Shown here one piece after another: positions 24,293-35,982 of a DNA stretch of 64,000 nucleotides. The stretch is from Callaeas wilsoni (lineage: Eukaryota > Chordata > Aves > Passeriformes > Callaeidae). Positions within the stretch are counted from its first letter, which is position 1. Each line of letters starts with the position of its first letter. The position numbers and the translations under genes were made by a program. Location of the stretch: contig VWPU01003224.1 of assembly GCA_013398955.1 (NCBI GenBank), positions 124,001 to 188,000 on the forward strand, written 5' to 3'. The notes beneath the pieces are model-generated. The model ran no database searches. It had not been told where the DNA came from and saw only the letters and a program-made list of their open reading frames with translations.

Positions 24293-25815
24293 CAGGCATA
24301 GTTCTTCATGGATTTTGCTAAGTGAATTTGCCAGTATCATGATTGGAAATTTCTAAGTCGGTCAAAGCTATTAGGCTCCAAATCTTTTGCTTTCTGTTTA
24401 AACCTGTGTATCTGACTTTCTGAGGCTTTTTATAATTTTCAGCCAGCCTGCTATGGTTTAAATACACTGTTATTTAAGTAAAATCTTGAATCATCTTAAC
24501 AAACCTTCAAATTACACTTTCAAAAATAGCTGACTGAGAACAAGGGGAAACAGAGTGGGAATGGATATACTCATACAATCTATTATTTTCCCTCTGTAGC
24601 CAAAGGTGAATGACTTAGATTCAGAGGACCTAGAACTGAGAGACATAATTTTCTCTTTGTTTTCAGTCTAGAAGATGGAGAAATGTAGATGAACCATCAG
24701 TTATGAAGATGTTAACCTCAGTTAGAAACTTAAAGTTATGCACTTTGTTTAATAATTATAATTGAAATTGCAACTTTACCTCTAAATTTCCTATTAATTC
24801 ATTTTTTTTATCTCTACATGAATTAGTGTTTCAGACATCTGTCTATTATTTTCTTCTGATATACTTTCAGAAATAAATACTGTACTGTAGTGCACTATAA
24901 TATAGTATGCTTTGACACTACACTTGCCCAGCAAAGGTTTTTTGGAGGCAACTTATGCTGTCTGCATCTGAAACCATTTAAAGTGTCTATATTGTGCTCT
25001 CAGATTGGCATGATAAGAACAAAAGTAAAAGATATGGAAGGCAGTGGTGACTCAGGCTTGTTTTAAAATGCTGAATTTAGCTAATGGAGTCACTTTAAAT
25101 GATAGTTCATCAGTCTAGTTCATATTCTATGCAAAAATCTGAAAAAAATTTACGAGAAATGAGCCACATTTAAATGAAAGATGATCCATTTCTGCATCAA
25201 AACCCATGCCCAGGCTTCATCCTGTTGTTGCACAGTAACATAAATGGAGCAGACACAGCATAAAAGGAAATTGGGCTTTTTCACTTACATCAGTTGAAAC
25301 ACAATGGCAATTTTTCACTGCATATAAAATTCTTTAATTCAATATATGTAATTCTGTCTGGATAATTACAGAAGGAACAATTGTTTGTCTTAGAAACTAT
25401 TCAATAAAATTATTACATGTTTTAGGAATATTGTCAATTATATGGAGTTACCTAAATATATGTGATTCATTTGAACATTCTGTCTATGCATGTTCTGGAG
25501 TCTAGTAATGAACAAAGATTTAGTTTCTAACTCCTCTTTGGTCAGTTTATTGTATGAGAGCATTTACTCTGAATTAGGTGAAGTAAGGGTTCAAAACATA
25601 GACTAGAACCAAAGTTTTCCTCTGTGATAGCCCAGTGACTTTGAATGATCACTGTGGTCTCATTTGGGGGAGGGGAAGAAATATTTTATTACAGAATTCT
25701 TTTGATAATTTAAGGGTTATTGCACTACTATTTTCTTCCTCCTTCAGTTCCACCTAATTGCTAATATAACTATATATATCTTCCTCATATCTCAGGTTTG
25801 CCTGGGTTTTTTTTT
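24293..25815. other. Unique non-coding sequence
   Basis: A+T-rich, no open frame of note and no recognised repeat. Nothing supported beyond base composition. Confidence 0.6.
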
Positions 25816-25902
25816 TCACAGAATTGCAGAGTTCTTGAGGCTAGAAGGGACATCTGAAGATCATCTAGTCCTCCTGTAGCAGTATGCAACAGCTCTGTGA
25901 AA
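25816..25902 (-). mobile_element. CR1 LINE 3'-end fragment
   Basis: Short antisense CR1 3' terminus. On the plus strand it begins 'tcacagaattgcagag', continues 'aggctagaagggacatctga' and 'gatcatctagtcctcctg', the standard antisense order of the CR1 end. A T10 run (25807-25816) lies immediately before it, at the element's 3' end. Only the last 85 or so bases survive, a common outcome of 5' truncation. Confidence 0.85.
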
Positions 25903-25904
25903 AT

Positions 25905-27254
25905 AATAGGAACAGTTAAATAAAACAATCAATCATATTTTTCTTGAAATAATTTATCTTCAGGTTCATGATCAATAAAATAAAATTGAAATCTAAGAGA
26001 TGAGTTGAGAAATTAATGATGCATTATTTTTTAAACCTACTTTTGCCTTCTGTGAGCACATGAAATTGAAGAACTGTCCTGTTACCAATTCTCACTTTAT
26101 GTGCATGTCCTTGGTGCACAGTAGTGAAATTTCAAAGTTTGTTTTAGTTTAGCTAACTTGGTTGCTGGAATATACAAAATTCCTGGCAGCATGTTTATTT
26201 AACCCAGTTTCTAGCTGTAAACCATGCTGCGGTAGTTTTACTGTGCACTGCATAATTCAGAAAGGCATAGACAGAGAGTTCAGGAGACCAAAGCATGGAG
26301 AGAAGTCATCTCTTCCTTCCAGATTACATTAATATCATCTGTTCATTCTTCATAGGGCATTGGCCTGATTTTTCCTTGGACAAGTTTTGTCAGGCTCTTT
26401 TCTGTGTGTTTCTGTACAGAGGCTTTTGATTTATCGGAGTGCCACTGAAGAAGGGTAAGGTTACATAGTTCTCATGAGACATCTAGTCAAAAGATGTAAT
26501 TATAAAGACAAATAGTTACACTATTTTATGGTTGTTACTATGTCACCAGACAAGCACTTTGAGTCAACTCAGCCAGCACTATTGTGAGAGGAAGAAAATC
26601 TGTGTATCTTGATTTAGCTTTACTTGAAAAGGAAATAAAATTACTGCATAAATCTCTCATTTAAAAAACCAGAATTGCAGGAATGGACTCGACAAATCTC
26701 TTGTCAGAGTTCACTAGCAAATTACTGGGAATGACCATGTTAACTTTCTCCAGGAGATGTCACTCAAGACACTCGTAAACGTACATTTCAGAAGTTTGCA
26801 GTAGGAACACAGAATGAACTATGGCATAAAGATCTGTTCACTCCAAAAATACCTTGGCCTATTTCAATATCATTACTGCTAAATATAGATGTCAGGAGCA
26901 AGGACCACAGTTTTCAGTTCTTTTGCTTTGTAAAATACATTTGTTTGCATCAGTCTGTTAATGAGTCATCATTTATTTACATCCACAAGAGAGTGATGCT
27001 CTGGAGCAACTCAAAGACTGAAGAGAGATTTGGGACAAAAACCTATTCTTACAGGAGTTATTGCAGCCTGAAGGAAATAGATACTCCTGGCAGTTTACTA
27101 TATATGCATTTTGCATACAAATTGATTTACTGTTGCATTAGAATAAGTAGCCTGTAAATACTGACCAGTGTTTCCTGTTACTAGGCATTCAAATCAGACT
27201 GGGAAACTACTTTTTAGACAGAAAACAGATCTTTTTGCTTGTGAACACAAAAAG
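25905..27254. other. Unique non-coding sequence
   Basis: No gene or repeat recognised. Open frames are short (up to 70 codons) and without motifs. Confidence 0.6.
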
Positions 27255-27368
27255 GTAGGGAAAAAGAGGAGAGGAAAGGGAAGGAGAAGAAAAAAGGGGA
27301 AAAAAGGGAGGGGGAGAAAAAAGGGAGAATGGGGAAAAAAAGAAGAAAAGGAAAGAGGGAATGGGAGA
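27255..27368. repeat. Purine-rich (G/A) tract
   Basis: About 114 bases of nearly pure A and G on the plus strand (only a few T), with runs such as aaaagggg and gggaggggg. Homopurine tracts can adopt triplex structures. It encodes only lysine/arginine/glycine-rich spurious frames. It ends about 185 bp before the LTR at 27554. Confidence 0.9.
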
Positions 27369-27553
27369 TATTAAATACTGAAGTGCAAGAAGACAAAGAT
27401 AGGCTTGGATTTTTTATTTTCTTCTATTTTTGTCAATGCTCTCAGAAAACCTTTGAGCAAGCAGTAGAGAGAAACTTGATGATTAGTCACTTAGTCATTA
27501 CTTAATAGACTAAAAGCATTGGAAATAAATGTATGAAGAAACAAAGACAGCCT

Positions 27554-28665
27554 TGTGGTGGGTTGACACTGGCTAGATGGAGGTACCCACCAAAGCCACT
27601 CTATCATATCCCCTCCACAACTGGACATGGGAGAGAAAATATAACAAAATGTTCATGAGTTGAGATAAGAGCAGGGAGAGCTCACTCACCAGCTACTGTC
27701 ATGGACAAAACAGACTCAGCTTGGGAAAATTAACTGGATTTACTACCAATCAAAATCAGAGCAGCATAATGAGAAGTAAAACAAATCTTGAAAACACCTT
27801 TTGCTCACCTCTCCTTTCCTGGGTTCTGCATTCTCCCTCACAGTCATGCAGGGAGACAGAGAATGAGGATTGCGGTCAGTTCATCACAGGTTTTTTCTGC
27901 CACTGCACAGGAAGAGGAGTCCTTCCCATGCTCCATCATGGGTTCCATCCCATGGGAGATAGCTCTCCATGAATTTCCTGTGTGAGTTCTTTCTACAGGC
28001 TACAGTTCTGCATGTATTACTCCATCATGGGTGCCTTTCCATGGGATGCAGTCTTTCAGGAACAAGTTGCCCCAGTGTGGGTCCTCCATGGGGTCACAAG
28101 TCCTACCAGGGAACCTGCTCTAGCATGGGCTCTTCTCTCCATGAGTTAGCTGGTCCCTCCCAGGACTCTGCTCCAGCACAGGCTTCCCATGGTGTCACAG
28201 CCTTCTTTTGGGCATCCACCTGTTCTAGTGTGGGTGTCCTCTGTGTGCTGGAGGTGGATCTCTGCACCCCAGTTGACCTCCATGGGCTGCAGGAGCACAG
28301 CCTGACTCACCTTGGTCTGCACCACGGGCTGCAGGGGAATCTCTGCTCCCATGTCTGGAGCACCTCCTCCCCCTTCTTCACTGACCTTGGTGTCTGCATA
28401 GTTCTTCTTTTCTCATATTCTCACTTCTCTCCTCTCTGAGTGCAATTACATCTGCATAACAACTTCTTTTTCTTCTTAAATATATTATCACAGAGGTGTT
28501 ACTACCACTTCTGATTGTCTTGGCCTTGAACAGCAGCAGATCTGTCTTGTACCTGGTTGGCATTGGTTCTGTCAGGCATGGGGGAAGCTTCTGGCAGCCT
28601 TTCACAAAGCATACCCCTGTAGCCATCCTACTGCTACCAAAACCTGGCCGCAAAAACACAGTACA
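27554..28665 (+). mobile_element. Family 2 solo LTR, near full length (about 1.1 kb)
   Basis: A plus-orientation retroviral LTR of a second bird family, from TGTGGTGGGTTGACACTGGC to AAACACAGTACA. Recognised landmarks in order are 'gtacccaccaaagcc', 'gggagagaaaatataac', 'tgagataagagcagggagag', 'cagactcagcttggg', 'tgcggtcagttcatcaca', 'ctgcaggggaatctctgctc', 'cactgaccttggtgtctgca' and 'atgggggaagcttct'. The middle (27920-28345) is built from degenerate 40-60 bp units. TATA-like TTAAATATATTATC lies near 28475. I see no matching target duplication (agcct before, ttaaa after), so one edge may be altered. The 156-codon frame inside is a by-product of the repeat units and is not a viral gene. No gag, pol or env sequence adjoins it. 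Confidence 0.85.
27920..28345 (+). repeat. Degenerate minisatellite-like array inside the family 2 LTR
   Basis: Units follow the loose pattern 'gctccagyrtgggyyc...ccatggg..gcagtcc' about every 40-60 bases: near 27930, 28018, 28062, 28118, 28170, 28228, 28265 and 28300. Spacing and sequence vary, so the units are old and belong to the element's structure rather than to a recent expansion. Confidence 0.6.
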
Positions 28666-29498
28666 TTAAACAGTGGGAAGCAAGGACAGCAAGTGGGGAA
28701 CGAAAGAAGCGGAGAGAAAGGGAAAACAGAAATAAGAATGACTGTGGAGATTCTCCAGAGAACAAAGACACTGGACCAAGAAAAGTGAAGTGGAGATTTT
28801 GCATGGCCATGAGTATAGATGCAGAAGAGGACTAAAGTTCTCAGAAGGAGAAAGGAGATTAATTGAGAGCCAGCAAATTAGCATAAATGAACCAATGAGG
28901 GATGGCTAAGACCACATGGAGGAAACACTACTGCACATTGGTCTTAGAATCTCGCTTGCTCAAGTGGGAACAGTCTGGGTTATTGGTTTATAAGGTACAG
29001 TCTTGGTGGAAAACAAAAGTTAACATCTAAGTCTCTACTTTATATGACTACCGTGTATAGCCCAGAACAAATTATTATCACACAAAAATAAAGAGCTAAA
29101 ACTGTACTAGTAAACAAAGGAGTGTCAGGGATCCATTTCCTAGTTCTACAGTTAATTGACATGGTTTGGCTGTATTTGCAATGTTAAAATACCTAAGATT
29201 CCAAAACAGTGCACATGAGAACTGTTTTGAAAATTGTGTGCTGGCTTAAACCTCTCTAGGAGATTGATACTTGACCCAGATCAAAACGTTGGCAAGGATT
29301 CTTATAGGTGCTTAGCCATACTGACAAACTGCTTGCCAGCAATTTTCCCAGTACAGGTATAGTAAATATTTACTATATTTAGTAAAATAATGGAGTATAG
29401 ACTCAAACAGTGTGAATAAGTTCAATGGCTAAAAATTATAAAACTGTAAAATTGCTAAAACTGCTAAAAAGTGTAAAATTATAGTTGTATGTTATATT
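28666..29498. other. Unique non-coding sequence
   Basis: Between the family 2 LTR and a CR1 element. A short A/G-rich stretch follows the LTR; the rest is ordinary A+T-rich sequence with no recognised feature. Confidence 0.6.
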
Positions 29499-29499
29499 C

Positions 29500-30070
29500 A
29501 GAAATAGTGGGGCCAGTAGGACTAAGGCAGTAATAACTCCCTTGTAATCCACACTGGTGAGGCTGCGCCTCGAATCCTGTGTTCAGATTTGGGCCCTTCA
29601 TTACAAGAAGAACGTTGAGGTGATAGAACATGTTCAGGGAAGGGCAACAAGCTGGTGAAGGGTCTGGAACACAAGTCTTACGAGCAGCAGCTGAAGGGGC
29701 TGAGCTTGTTAAGTCTGGAGGAAAGAAAGTTCAGGGGAGACCTTATAATTCTCTACAACTCTCTCAAAGGAGGGTGTAGCCAGGTGGGGGTCAGCCTTCT
29801 CTCCCAAGTAACAAGTGGCAGGACAAGGAAATTATCTCAAGTTACTCCAAGGGAGGTTTAGATGAAATATTAGGACAGATTTCTTCAGTAAAAATTTACC
29901 TAGCTTTGGAATAGGCTGCCCAGAGGAGTCTTCACTGTCCAGGTAATTAAATGACATGTAGATGTGGCACTTAGGGACATCATTCAGTAGTGGACTTGGC
30001 AGTGTTAGGAGTTAAGTTGGACTTGTTGATCCTCAAGGTCTTTTCCAACCTTAACAATTCTGTAATTCTA
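29500..30070 (+). mobile_element. CR1 LINE, 3' end including ORF2 C-terminus and 3' repeat
   Basis: The best-preserved CR1 in the window. It begins around 'cagaaatagtggggccag' and reads through 'cactggtgaggctgcgcctc', 'gtgttcagatttgggccc', 'acaagaagaacgttgagg' and 'gcaacaagctggtgaaggg'. Next come the ORF2 C-terminal region, the sequence 'gtagatgtggcacttaggga', and a 3' end reading 'caaggtcttttccaacctt' followed by 'attctgtaattctat', the short terminal units typical of CR1. It is 5'-truncated, as most copies are. The 3' UTR differs from the copy at 34.1 kb, so two subfamilies are present. Confidence 0.93.
29655..29861 (+). pseudogene. CR1 ORF2 C-terminal fragment (broken)
   Basis: A 68-codon open piece inside the CR1 at 29500-30070. 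The translation carries motifs I recognise from the end of CR1 ORF2, downstream of the reverse transcriptase core: LEHKSYE, then [16 protein letters not shown] with [13 protein letters not shown], then LLSQVTS. In the intact element ORF2 encodes endonuclease and reverse transcriptase. Here the catalytic domains are absent, the frame is lost after 'TPREV', and flanking coding sequence lies in other frames. It is therefore a relic and not a gene. Confidence 0.85.
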
Positions 30071-31269
30071 TACAGTTATATGGTTGTTATGTAACCTGGG
30101 CGAATTTTAGGTGTCACTACTAAGATTTAAAAAGAAATTCATAAACCACAAGATTTCCAAAATATGTTCTAATTCAGTGAGAACTTGTATGTAAAGCTTC
30201 TTACTAGACTTTGCATTTGGAGTGAAGTAAAATTGTACAAAAAAGATGAAAGACAAAATAGAAATTTTAAGTTTTAATTAATATGAATATTTGGATAGCC
30301 CTTTTTTTTGTGAAAATATACACTTGTTCAGCTATAGCATATGTAAGACGTCCACACAAAAATATATTCATACTCATATCCATATATGTATGTTGAACAG
30401 CCCAGGCATGTGATAAATGGTTTAGTATAAATTAGAATATGAAACTATCAGTGGTGTCTAATTTTCCCAAGCTGTTGCTGGATGTCTTTTTAAGCATGTT
30501 GCATAGCACGATAATGTATGTTTCAGCTTCCCTGGATTATTTTCTGTGAGACATGGTTATAGTAAGAAACAACCAGGCATTCTACAGGAACAAATCCTAG
30601 CAAAGCTGAAGTAGTCACACTCTCTAGAGAAATAATTAGCAGGGATTATAGACCAATCTGGCAAGTTGTAGGTGGAAAGTGAAATTTAAACTTCTGGAAC
30701 ACTTGCTTTGGGAATGGAATGGCTCCAAAAAGCCTGCAAATTAATCTCCTTTGTAAAAAGTCAATATGTCTTAAGTCTTTAGATGTGTTTAAAAAATATT
30801 GTTAAAATAGAAAATTTAATTAATATTAAGCAACTTAGAAGAAAGATAAATAAACATAGTACCCTTTTTACTCTTACACAGAAGGACTTGTATACACAAT
30901 ATTGATGTTATCACTCCTCATACTGAAAAAAAATCACCAGAAATACATCACAGAACTTGTTATTTCCTTGAAAGTATGATTTGTTCAAATTTATTGTTTA
31001 TGATGTCTACAGTTCTGTGAAAGGGGTTTTTTTTCCCACTCTTCGTTTAGCCTAAAGAAAAGAAAAATCAGTGTTAGATTCCAGGTAATTTTTCCTCATG
31101 TTGTCAATCATTAATATCTGAATGTTTATGAGTGTTAGAGGTTAGAGCTCATACTACAGTCTAAACTAATCTAAATATTTTCTTTGAGTGTGAGAAAAAT
31201 GAAAACTGTCAAGAGAATCAGTCTTATACAGAGTGCTAATTGCTCATAAAGTAGCACAAACATCACAAG

Positions 31270-31420
31270 CAATACAAATGGTCTTTAAGTGCCACAGGCT
31301 AGCTCCATTAGATTAATGAGCCAACATCTCCAACTTCGATGCCTTTTCTAATTATGCATGATTCACCATTTCTTTCAAAAGAAAGACATCTAATTAATTA
31401 GGTACAAAATGTCATCTATA
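31270..31420. promoter_or_regulatory. Candidate conserved non-coding element
   Basis: Complex, repeat-free sequence with several homeodomain/POU-like words: ATTAGATTAATGAG, TAATTATGCATGATT near 31349 and TAATTAATTAG at 31391-31401. Such clusters are typical of developmental enhancers but also frequent by chance in A+T-rich DNA. No conservation evidence is available here. Confidence 0.2.
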
Positions 31421-32689
31421 GGTCATTGTCAGCAAGGGAGATCACCACTCACTAGGTTTAGTCTTCAGGCAAAATTATTACACCTCTGGGATTACCACCA
31501 AATGTCATTATTGAATCAAAAAGAGTTCCTGCAGTGGCAAGATTATAGAAAGGAAAGTAAAAAAAACCCCACAAATCCTTTCCTTTTCACCCTGACTCAT
31601 ACACAGAATTATCTATTCGACCTTAAGTAGGTAAATACAATACTCCTGAGATGCCACAAATTAAAGACTACCTTTTAATCACATTAAATAAAGGCTATTA
31701 CAAAGTCAAAAGTGTTCCGTAAAGCTCTTAAACAGTGATGCTAACTGCTGAATTACCCCAGTAAAAATACTTAGGTGAAAGTTCCTAATTTTACTCAAAC
31801 TTTCAACTCCCAAACTGCCATCTTGAAGTTAGAATTTCCACTTATTTTACAAAATGTGAAATTGCAGCATCCCCTGAAATGTTTGTAAATTTTTGGTTTG
31901 ATTTATGGCATAATCCAACTCCCACTGATTCAAGGCCACAGTTTAGAAAAATGCAGGATTGTTTAATGAATCCATAATTATACAGCTGCAAGTCTGTTAG
32001 ATTACCTTTAACTTGTGGAAAAGTAATCAAAACAGTTATTTAAAATGTATGACTCTTGATACCAAAAACTAAAACTGGTTTATTCCGCTGTTCTGTCTAC
32101 AAATGAGAAGAAGTGCTATCACTTGTAACTTGCAAGGAGATAAAAAACTTTGTCAGGTGCTCTCTCAGTTTGATTTATTCTCCTTTTTCCAAATGTAAAA
32201 GCTTAGATTCTTGATATAGCAGTTCTAGTTAGGCAATCTATAGGCCTTTAAAAGAAATGCCATGGTCAAGCTGACTGGAATACCAAATTTACATTCAGCA
32301 CTATAGCGTAAGGTATTAAGACGCTCTTTCATTTTAAACTGGGATAGAAAGTTAAAAGTATTAATTCATTCTTTTTCTGTGAAGGAAATAGTTTATCTTG
32401 CTGGGGGATTTTGTTTGGATTAAGTTTTAAATTTTTGGTTTGTGTTCATCACTGAATTATACTATATTTAATACATAGTGGAATAATAAAGTTGTAATGA
32501 AACTTTGATACTGTCCTCCTGGAAATTAGGATAAAATGTTACAGCAAAATATTTTAATTTCCTTGGATGAGCATTATCTGACAGAAAAGAGGTTAATTAG
32601 AAAGACAAGAAAGAATTCTACTTTTTCTTTACTTATCACCCCAAGGATGTGATCTACAGTTGCTAGGTCTATAAAGTAAGATGCACTGC

Positions 32690-32710
32690 TTTTTTTTTTT
32701 TTTTTTTTTT
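32690..32710. repeat. T21 homopolymer
   Basis: Twenty-one consecutive T bases; a second T8 run follows nearby. No retrotransposon body is recognised next to it in either orientation. Confidence 0.95.
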
Positions 32711-34057
32711 GTGGCAGAGGAGGAGGGATTTTTTTTGCTTTGTTCACATTTTACCAAAATGGAACAGAATTTGGCAGAGGTCAACCTTGTTGATAGTCTT
32801 CTAGCTTCTAAACACAATATGACAGGTTACTATGAAGGAGACCTGCAGTAAAGTTTACTCCTGAATTTGTGCCCCTTTGGGTTCCATTGCTGGGTTTCTG
32901 TTTACCCCAAACTTCACTTCTGTTCTACTTCATAGAAAGCTGATGCAGAGACTCATATAACCACAGATCTCTTGCTAAACCAACCAAAACCTAACCATTC
33001 TACCACACTGCAACCATGTATGTATATAGAAGAATCCTTGTTCATGGGACTATGGACAGCTCCAGGCAAAGCAACAACAGTTAAGCAACCTCAGAGGAAT
33101 TCAGGCCTTTCAATATTTAGAAATTATAAAGTAATTTACTGGTTTCTCTTTGGTCTTGAGCAGTAAGAAAGTTTGTCTTAGTGGTAGAAGTAGAAGGAAA
33201 ATTGGGGGAAATTCAGAATGACTGTCATCTAAATTCAGCCTTGAACAAATGTAACCTAGACATAAGAGACTGATTTCTGTATACATAGATCCAAAGTCTC
33301 ACAATTCTTTGGGTGGTCTGGGAACTCCCTGTTGATCTGTGAATGGACAATGAGTGTGAGACTGAGTTCATAGGCACTGTCACAACAACGCATTTTACTA
33401 GTGGCTGTAAGAGTTCTTTAAGTAAGAATTTTGGACTGGCCTGGAGATTGTCTCAGGTAGTCCCTGCTGTGTCCAGAGCAATTAATAGACACCGCTTGTC
33501 TCTTCCATGAGTTGGATGGAGAATCCGTCCATCTCAGAGATACGTCCAAGAGGTTTCTGCTGTATAACACAGCAAACTTAGACACAACACTTGTAACAAC
33601 TCAGTAAAAGCTTTACTGGAGATGTGGATATGGTCATGTAGGACAGTGTTTTGTACACAGAAAGTTAGGAGGTGATCTATATATTGTTTAAGGTGCTCAA
33701 CAGTGATGGATTCATACTTGCTGCAGAGTACACAGGGCAGATGGATATCAGGAATTGGCAGGATATTGGTTTTGGACTGTCACCTATTCTGCCTAATGAA
33801 ACCATTGTGAAGATGTTTGCAACACAGACTCCTGTCATTGTATAGACTAATAAGAGATTTCTTTCCTCACAAAGGTGTCACCCTGTGCAAAAATTCCTGT
33901 ATGTTTTTAATAAGCACTTTATTGGTGCTTGTACAGCAAAACCACTCCCACATGCTATTCTCTTACTTTGTCCATAAGACTCTTTTCCTTGTTTCCTATA
34001 GCAAGAAATTTGTATGTGGGCCGGATTTGCTCTTTAATATTCAAGCAGAGATAGAAA

Positions 34058-34312
34058 TGCAGTAAGTCACATCTGAATAAGAGGAAAAGCTTCCTTACTT
34101 TGAGAGTGTCAGAGCACTGGAATAGGCTGTTCAGAGAGGTTGCGGAGTTTCCTTTCTGGGAGATATTCAAAACCTGCCTGAATGCAATCCTGTGGAATGT
34201 ACTCTGGGTGAACCTGCTTTAGCAAGGGCGTTGGACTAGATGATCTCCAGAGGTCCCTTCCAACACTAAACATTCTGTGATTTTGAGAATCTTTGATTCA
34301 GTGATTCTATGA
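34058..34312 (+). mobile_element. CR1 LINE 3' end
   Basis: Plus-oriented 3' terminus of a CR1. Landmarks: 'gagtgtcagagcactggaat', 'ggctgttcagagaggttg', 'gagatattcaaaacctgcc', 'ttggactagatgatctccag' and 'aggtcccttccaacacta', ending in 'cattctgtgatt ... gtgattctatgat', the short tandem terminal units. Only about 255 bp remain, covering the last ORF2 codons and the 3' UTR. The 3' UTR word ggactagatgatctcc places it in a different subfamily from 29500-30070. Confidence 0.93.
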
Positions 34313-35447
34313 TCATGGGGCCTGCTCCATATACTATCTGTGTGCCATGGAGTCACTTTCTAGTCCAGACACAGACCAGATTAATACATATATGTAAATG
34401 TGAATATCTCTGTATAAGAGTCAAATGGGTTTATGAGCATAAAAGCTTTGTTATCTTGAATTAAAACTTAAAAAATCCCTCCTCAGTATCAGCTCGTAGA
34501 AAATATCAGTTCTGATGTTGATGTCTCAGGTTTCTTAAATGTTTGTAATGAAATCTTGGAAATTTGCACATAATTACTTGTTCAGATGGGAAAGTGCATG
34601 TGAAAGGAGATAAATAAACTGATATAAGCATGCAAAAATGCCATTATTATTATAGTGCTATTATTAATATATATATATAGTTGTAAATAATTTGTCTGTG
34701 TTTTCTCATACTGCACAACAACATTTCTTTTATTTCAGATAATCAAGGTGTTCAGAGCTCTCAATTTCTCTTTAATAGGTACTTCATGCAGTTAATTTGT
34801 TTTCTGCATTCCTTTGTGGTGATTTAAGTACTTTACACCTAGGAATAGATATTTGAAGTTCTGTTCTTCAACCAGAACTTTGTGATATCCAGAAATTACT
34901 TTTATCTGCAGAGAAAAGAGGTGGAAGTGAGAGAAAAAGATGTAACATGACAAGCTGAGAACCAGAGATTGGAATTCTCTGCTGCATGAGGCAAAGATGA
35001 TATGATCAGCTAGAGAATTTTCATGATCCTAATGAAGAGCCAGTAAAACCAGTTTGCCAGCCTTTACACTGATTTCAGCAGAATGTCAAAGGCTTGCAAA
35101 TCAGTTCAGCATCTGGACTTTTAAAATTTAATCAGGGAATTACAAGTGTTGGTAAATTAGGGCCTGATCTTTCAGACCTTTAAGTTAATGACAGTTTTGC
35201 TATTGAGTTAATTGGAAGCAGAACTGAGTCCTTTATATTTCAAGGTGTCATAGGAAACCACATGTTGCAAACAAAATCACAACTGCTCTTCACTTGTTTT
35301 GAAAGACTCTTTACGTGATCAATCACCAATCAATGCATTGTTTTGGAGTGGCAACCTTGTCTGAATGCAAACAGTATGATAGCCAAAACCTTCAGCATCT
35401 ATTTGTCTCCATAAAAGAACAAAGAAATGAAGAGGAACATGCCTGTG
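34313..35447. other. Unique non-coding sequence
   Basis: A+T-rich with a short (TA)n at about 34666-34678. No gene or further repeat recognised. Confidence 0.6.
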
Positions 35448-35982
35448 TTGGTATGGGGCTGGTTTGGGTTTGTGCTGAGAAGAGGGTTGATAATACAGAG
35501 GTGTTTTCATTCTTGCTGAGTAGAGCTTGCTCAGCATCAAGGCATCTCACCACACCCCACCATGGAGGAGACTGGGAGTACACAAGAAGCTGAGGGGCAA
35601 CACAGTGAGGACTGCTGACCTTGACTGACCAAAGGGATATTCTAGGCCACATGACATCATGCTCAGCCTATACAACTACAGGAAAAAGGAGGAAGAGGGA
35701 GACATTGAGAATGATAGTGTTTGTCTTCCCAAGTCGTAGTTATATATGATGGAGCCCTGCGTTCCTGGAGATGGCTGAACACCCACCTCCCCATGGGAAG
35801 TGGTGAATGTATTCCTTGTTTTGTTTTTTACATGCATAGTTTTTCTTTTACCTATTAAGCTGCCTTTATCTCAATCCACCAGTTTTCTCGCTTTTATGCT
35901 TCCCATCCTCTGCCTCATCCCACCAGGGGTGATTGAACATGTTGTGTGGTGTTTAGTTATCAGCTGAGGTTAAACCATAACA
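35448..35982 (-). mobile_element. Family 1 solo LTR, slightly 3'-truncated
   Basis: Minus-orientation copy of the LTR family also seen near 22.1, 23.7, 40.7 and 45.3 kb. The 5' end is at 35982, reading TGTTATGGTTTAACCTCAGC on the minus strand. Plus-strand landmarks: 'tatggggctggtttgggt', 'gtgctgagaagagggttg', 'gaccaaagggatattc', 'gacatcatgctcagcc', 'tgtcttcccaagtcgtag', 'ctggagatggctgaacac', 'ccatgggaagtggtgaatg' and 'catcccaccaggggtgatt'. Roughly the last 40 bases of the LTR are not recognisable. It preserves the uninterrupted junction that dates the nested insertion at 22268-22840 as later than this family's spread. Confidence 0.88.

Larger units (their letters stand above)
30072..34057. 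other. Unique non-coding sequence
   Basis: No gene recognised; open frames are under 83 codons. Includes a balanced-composition patch with homeodomain-like words at 31270-31420 and a 21-T run at 32690-32710, both listed. The more G+C-balanced patch at 33180-33800 contains no recognised repeat landmarks. Confidence 0.55.

Noticed and set aside
27969..28439. 156-codon plus-strand frame
   Set aside because: Lies wholly inside the family 2 LTR, which carries no viral genes; the frame follows from the internal repeat units.
33590..33800. 'cagtaaaagctttactgg' as a possible LTR poly(A) region
   Set aside because: No exact AATAAA, no TG...CA ends and no match to the two LTR families in the window.
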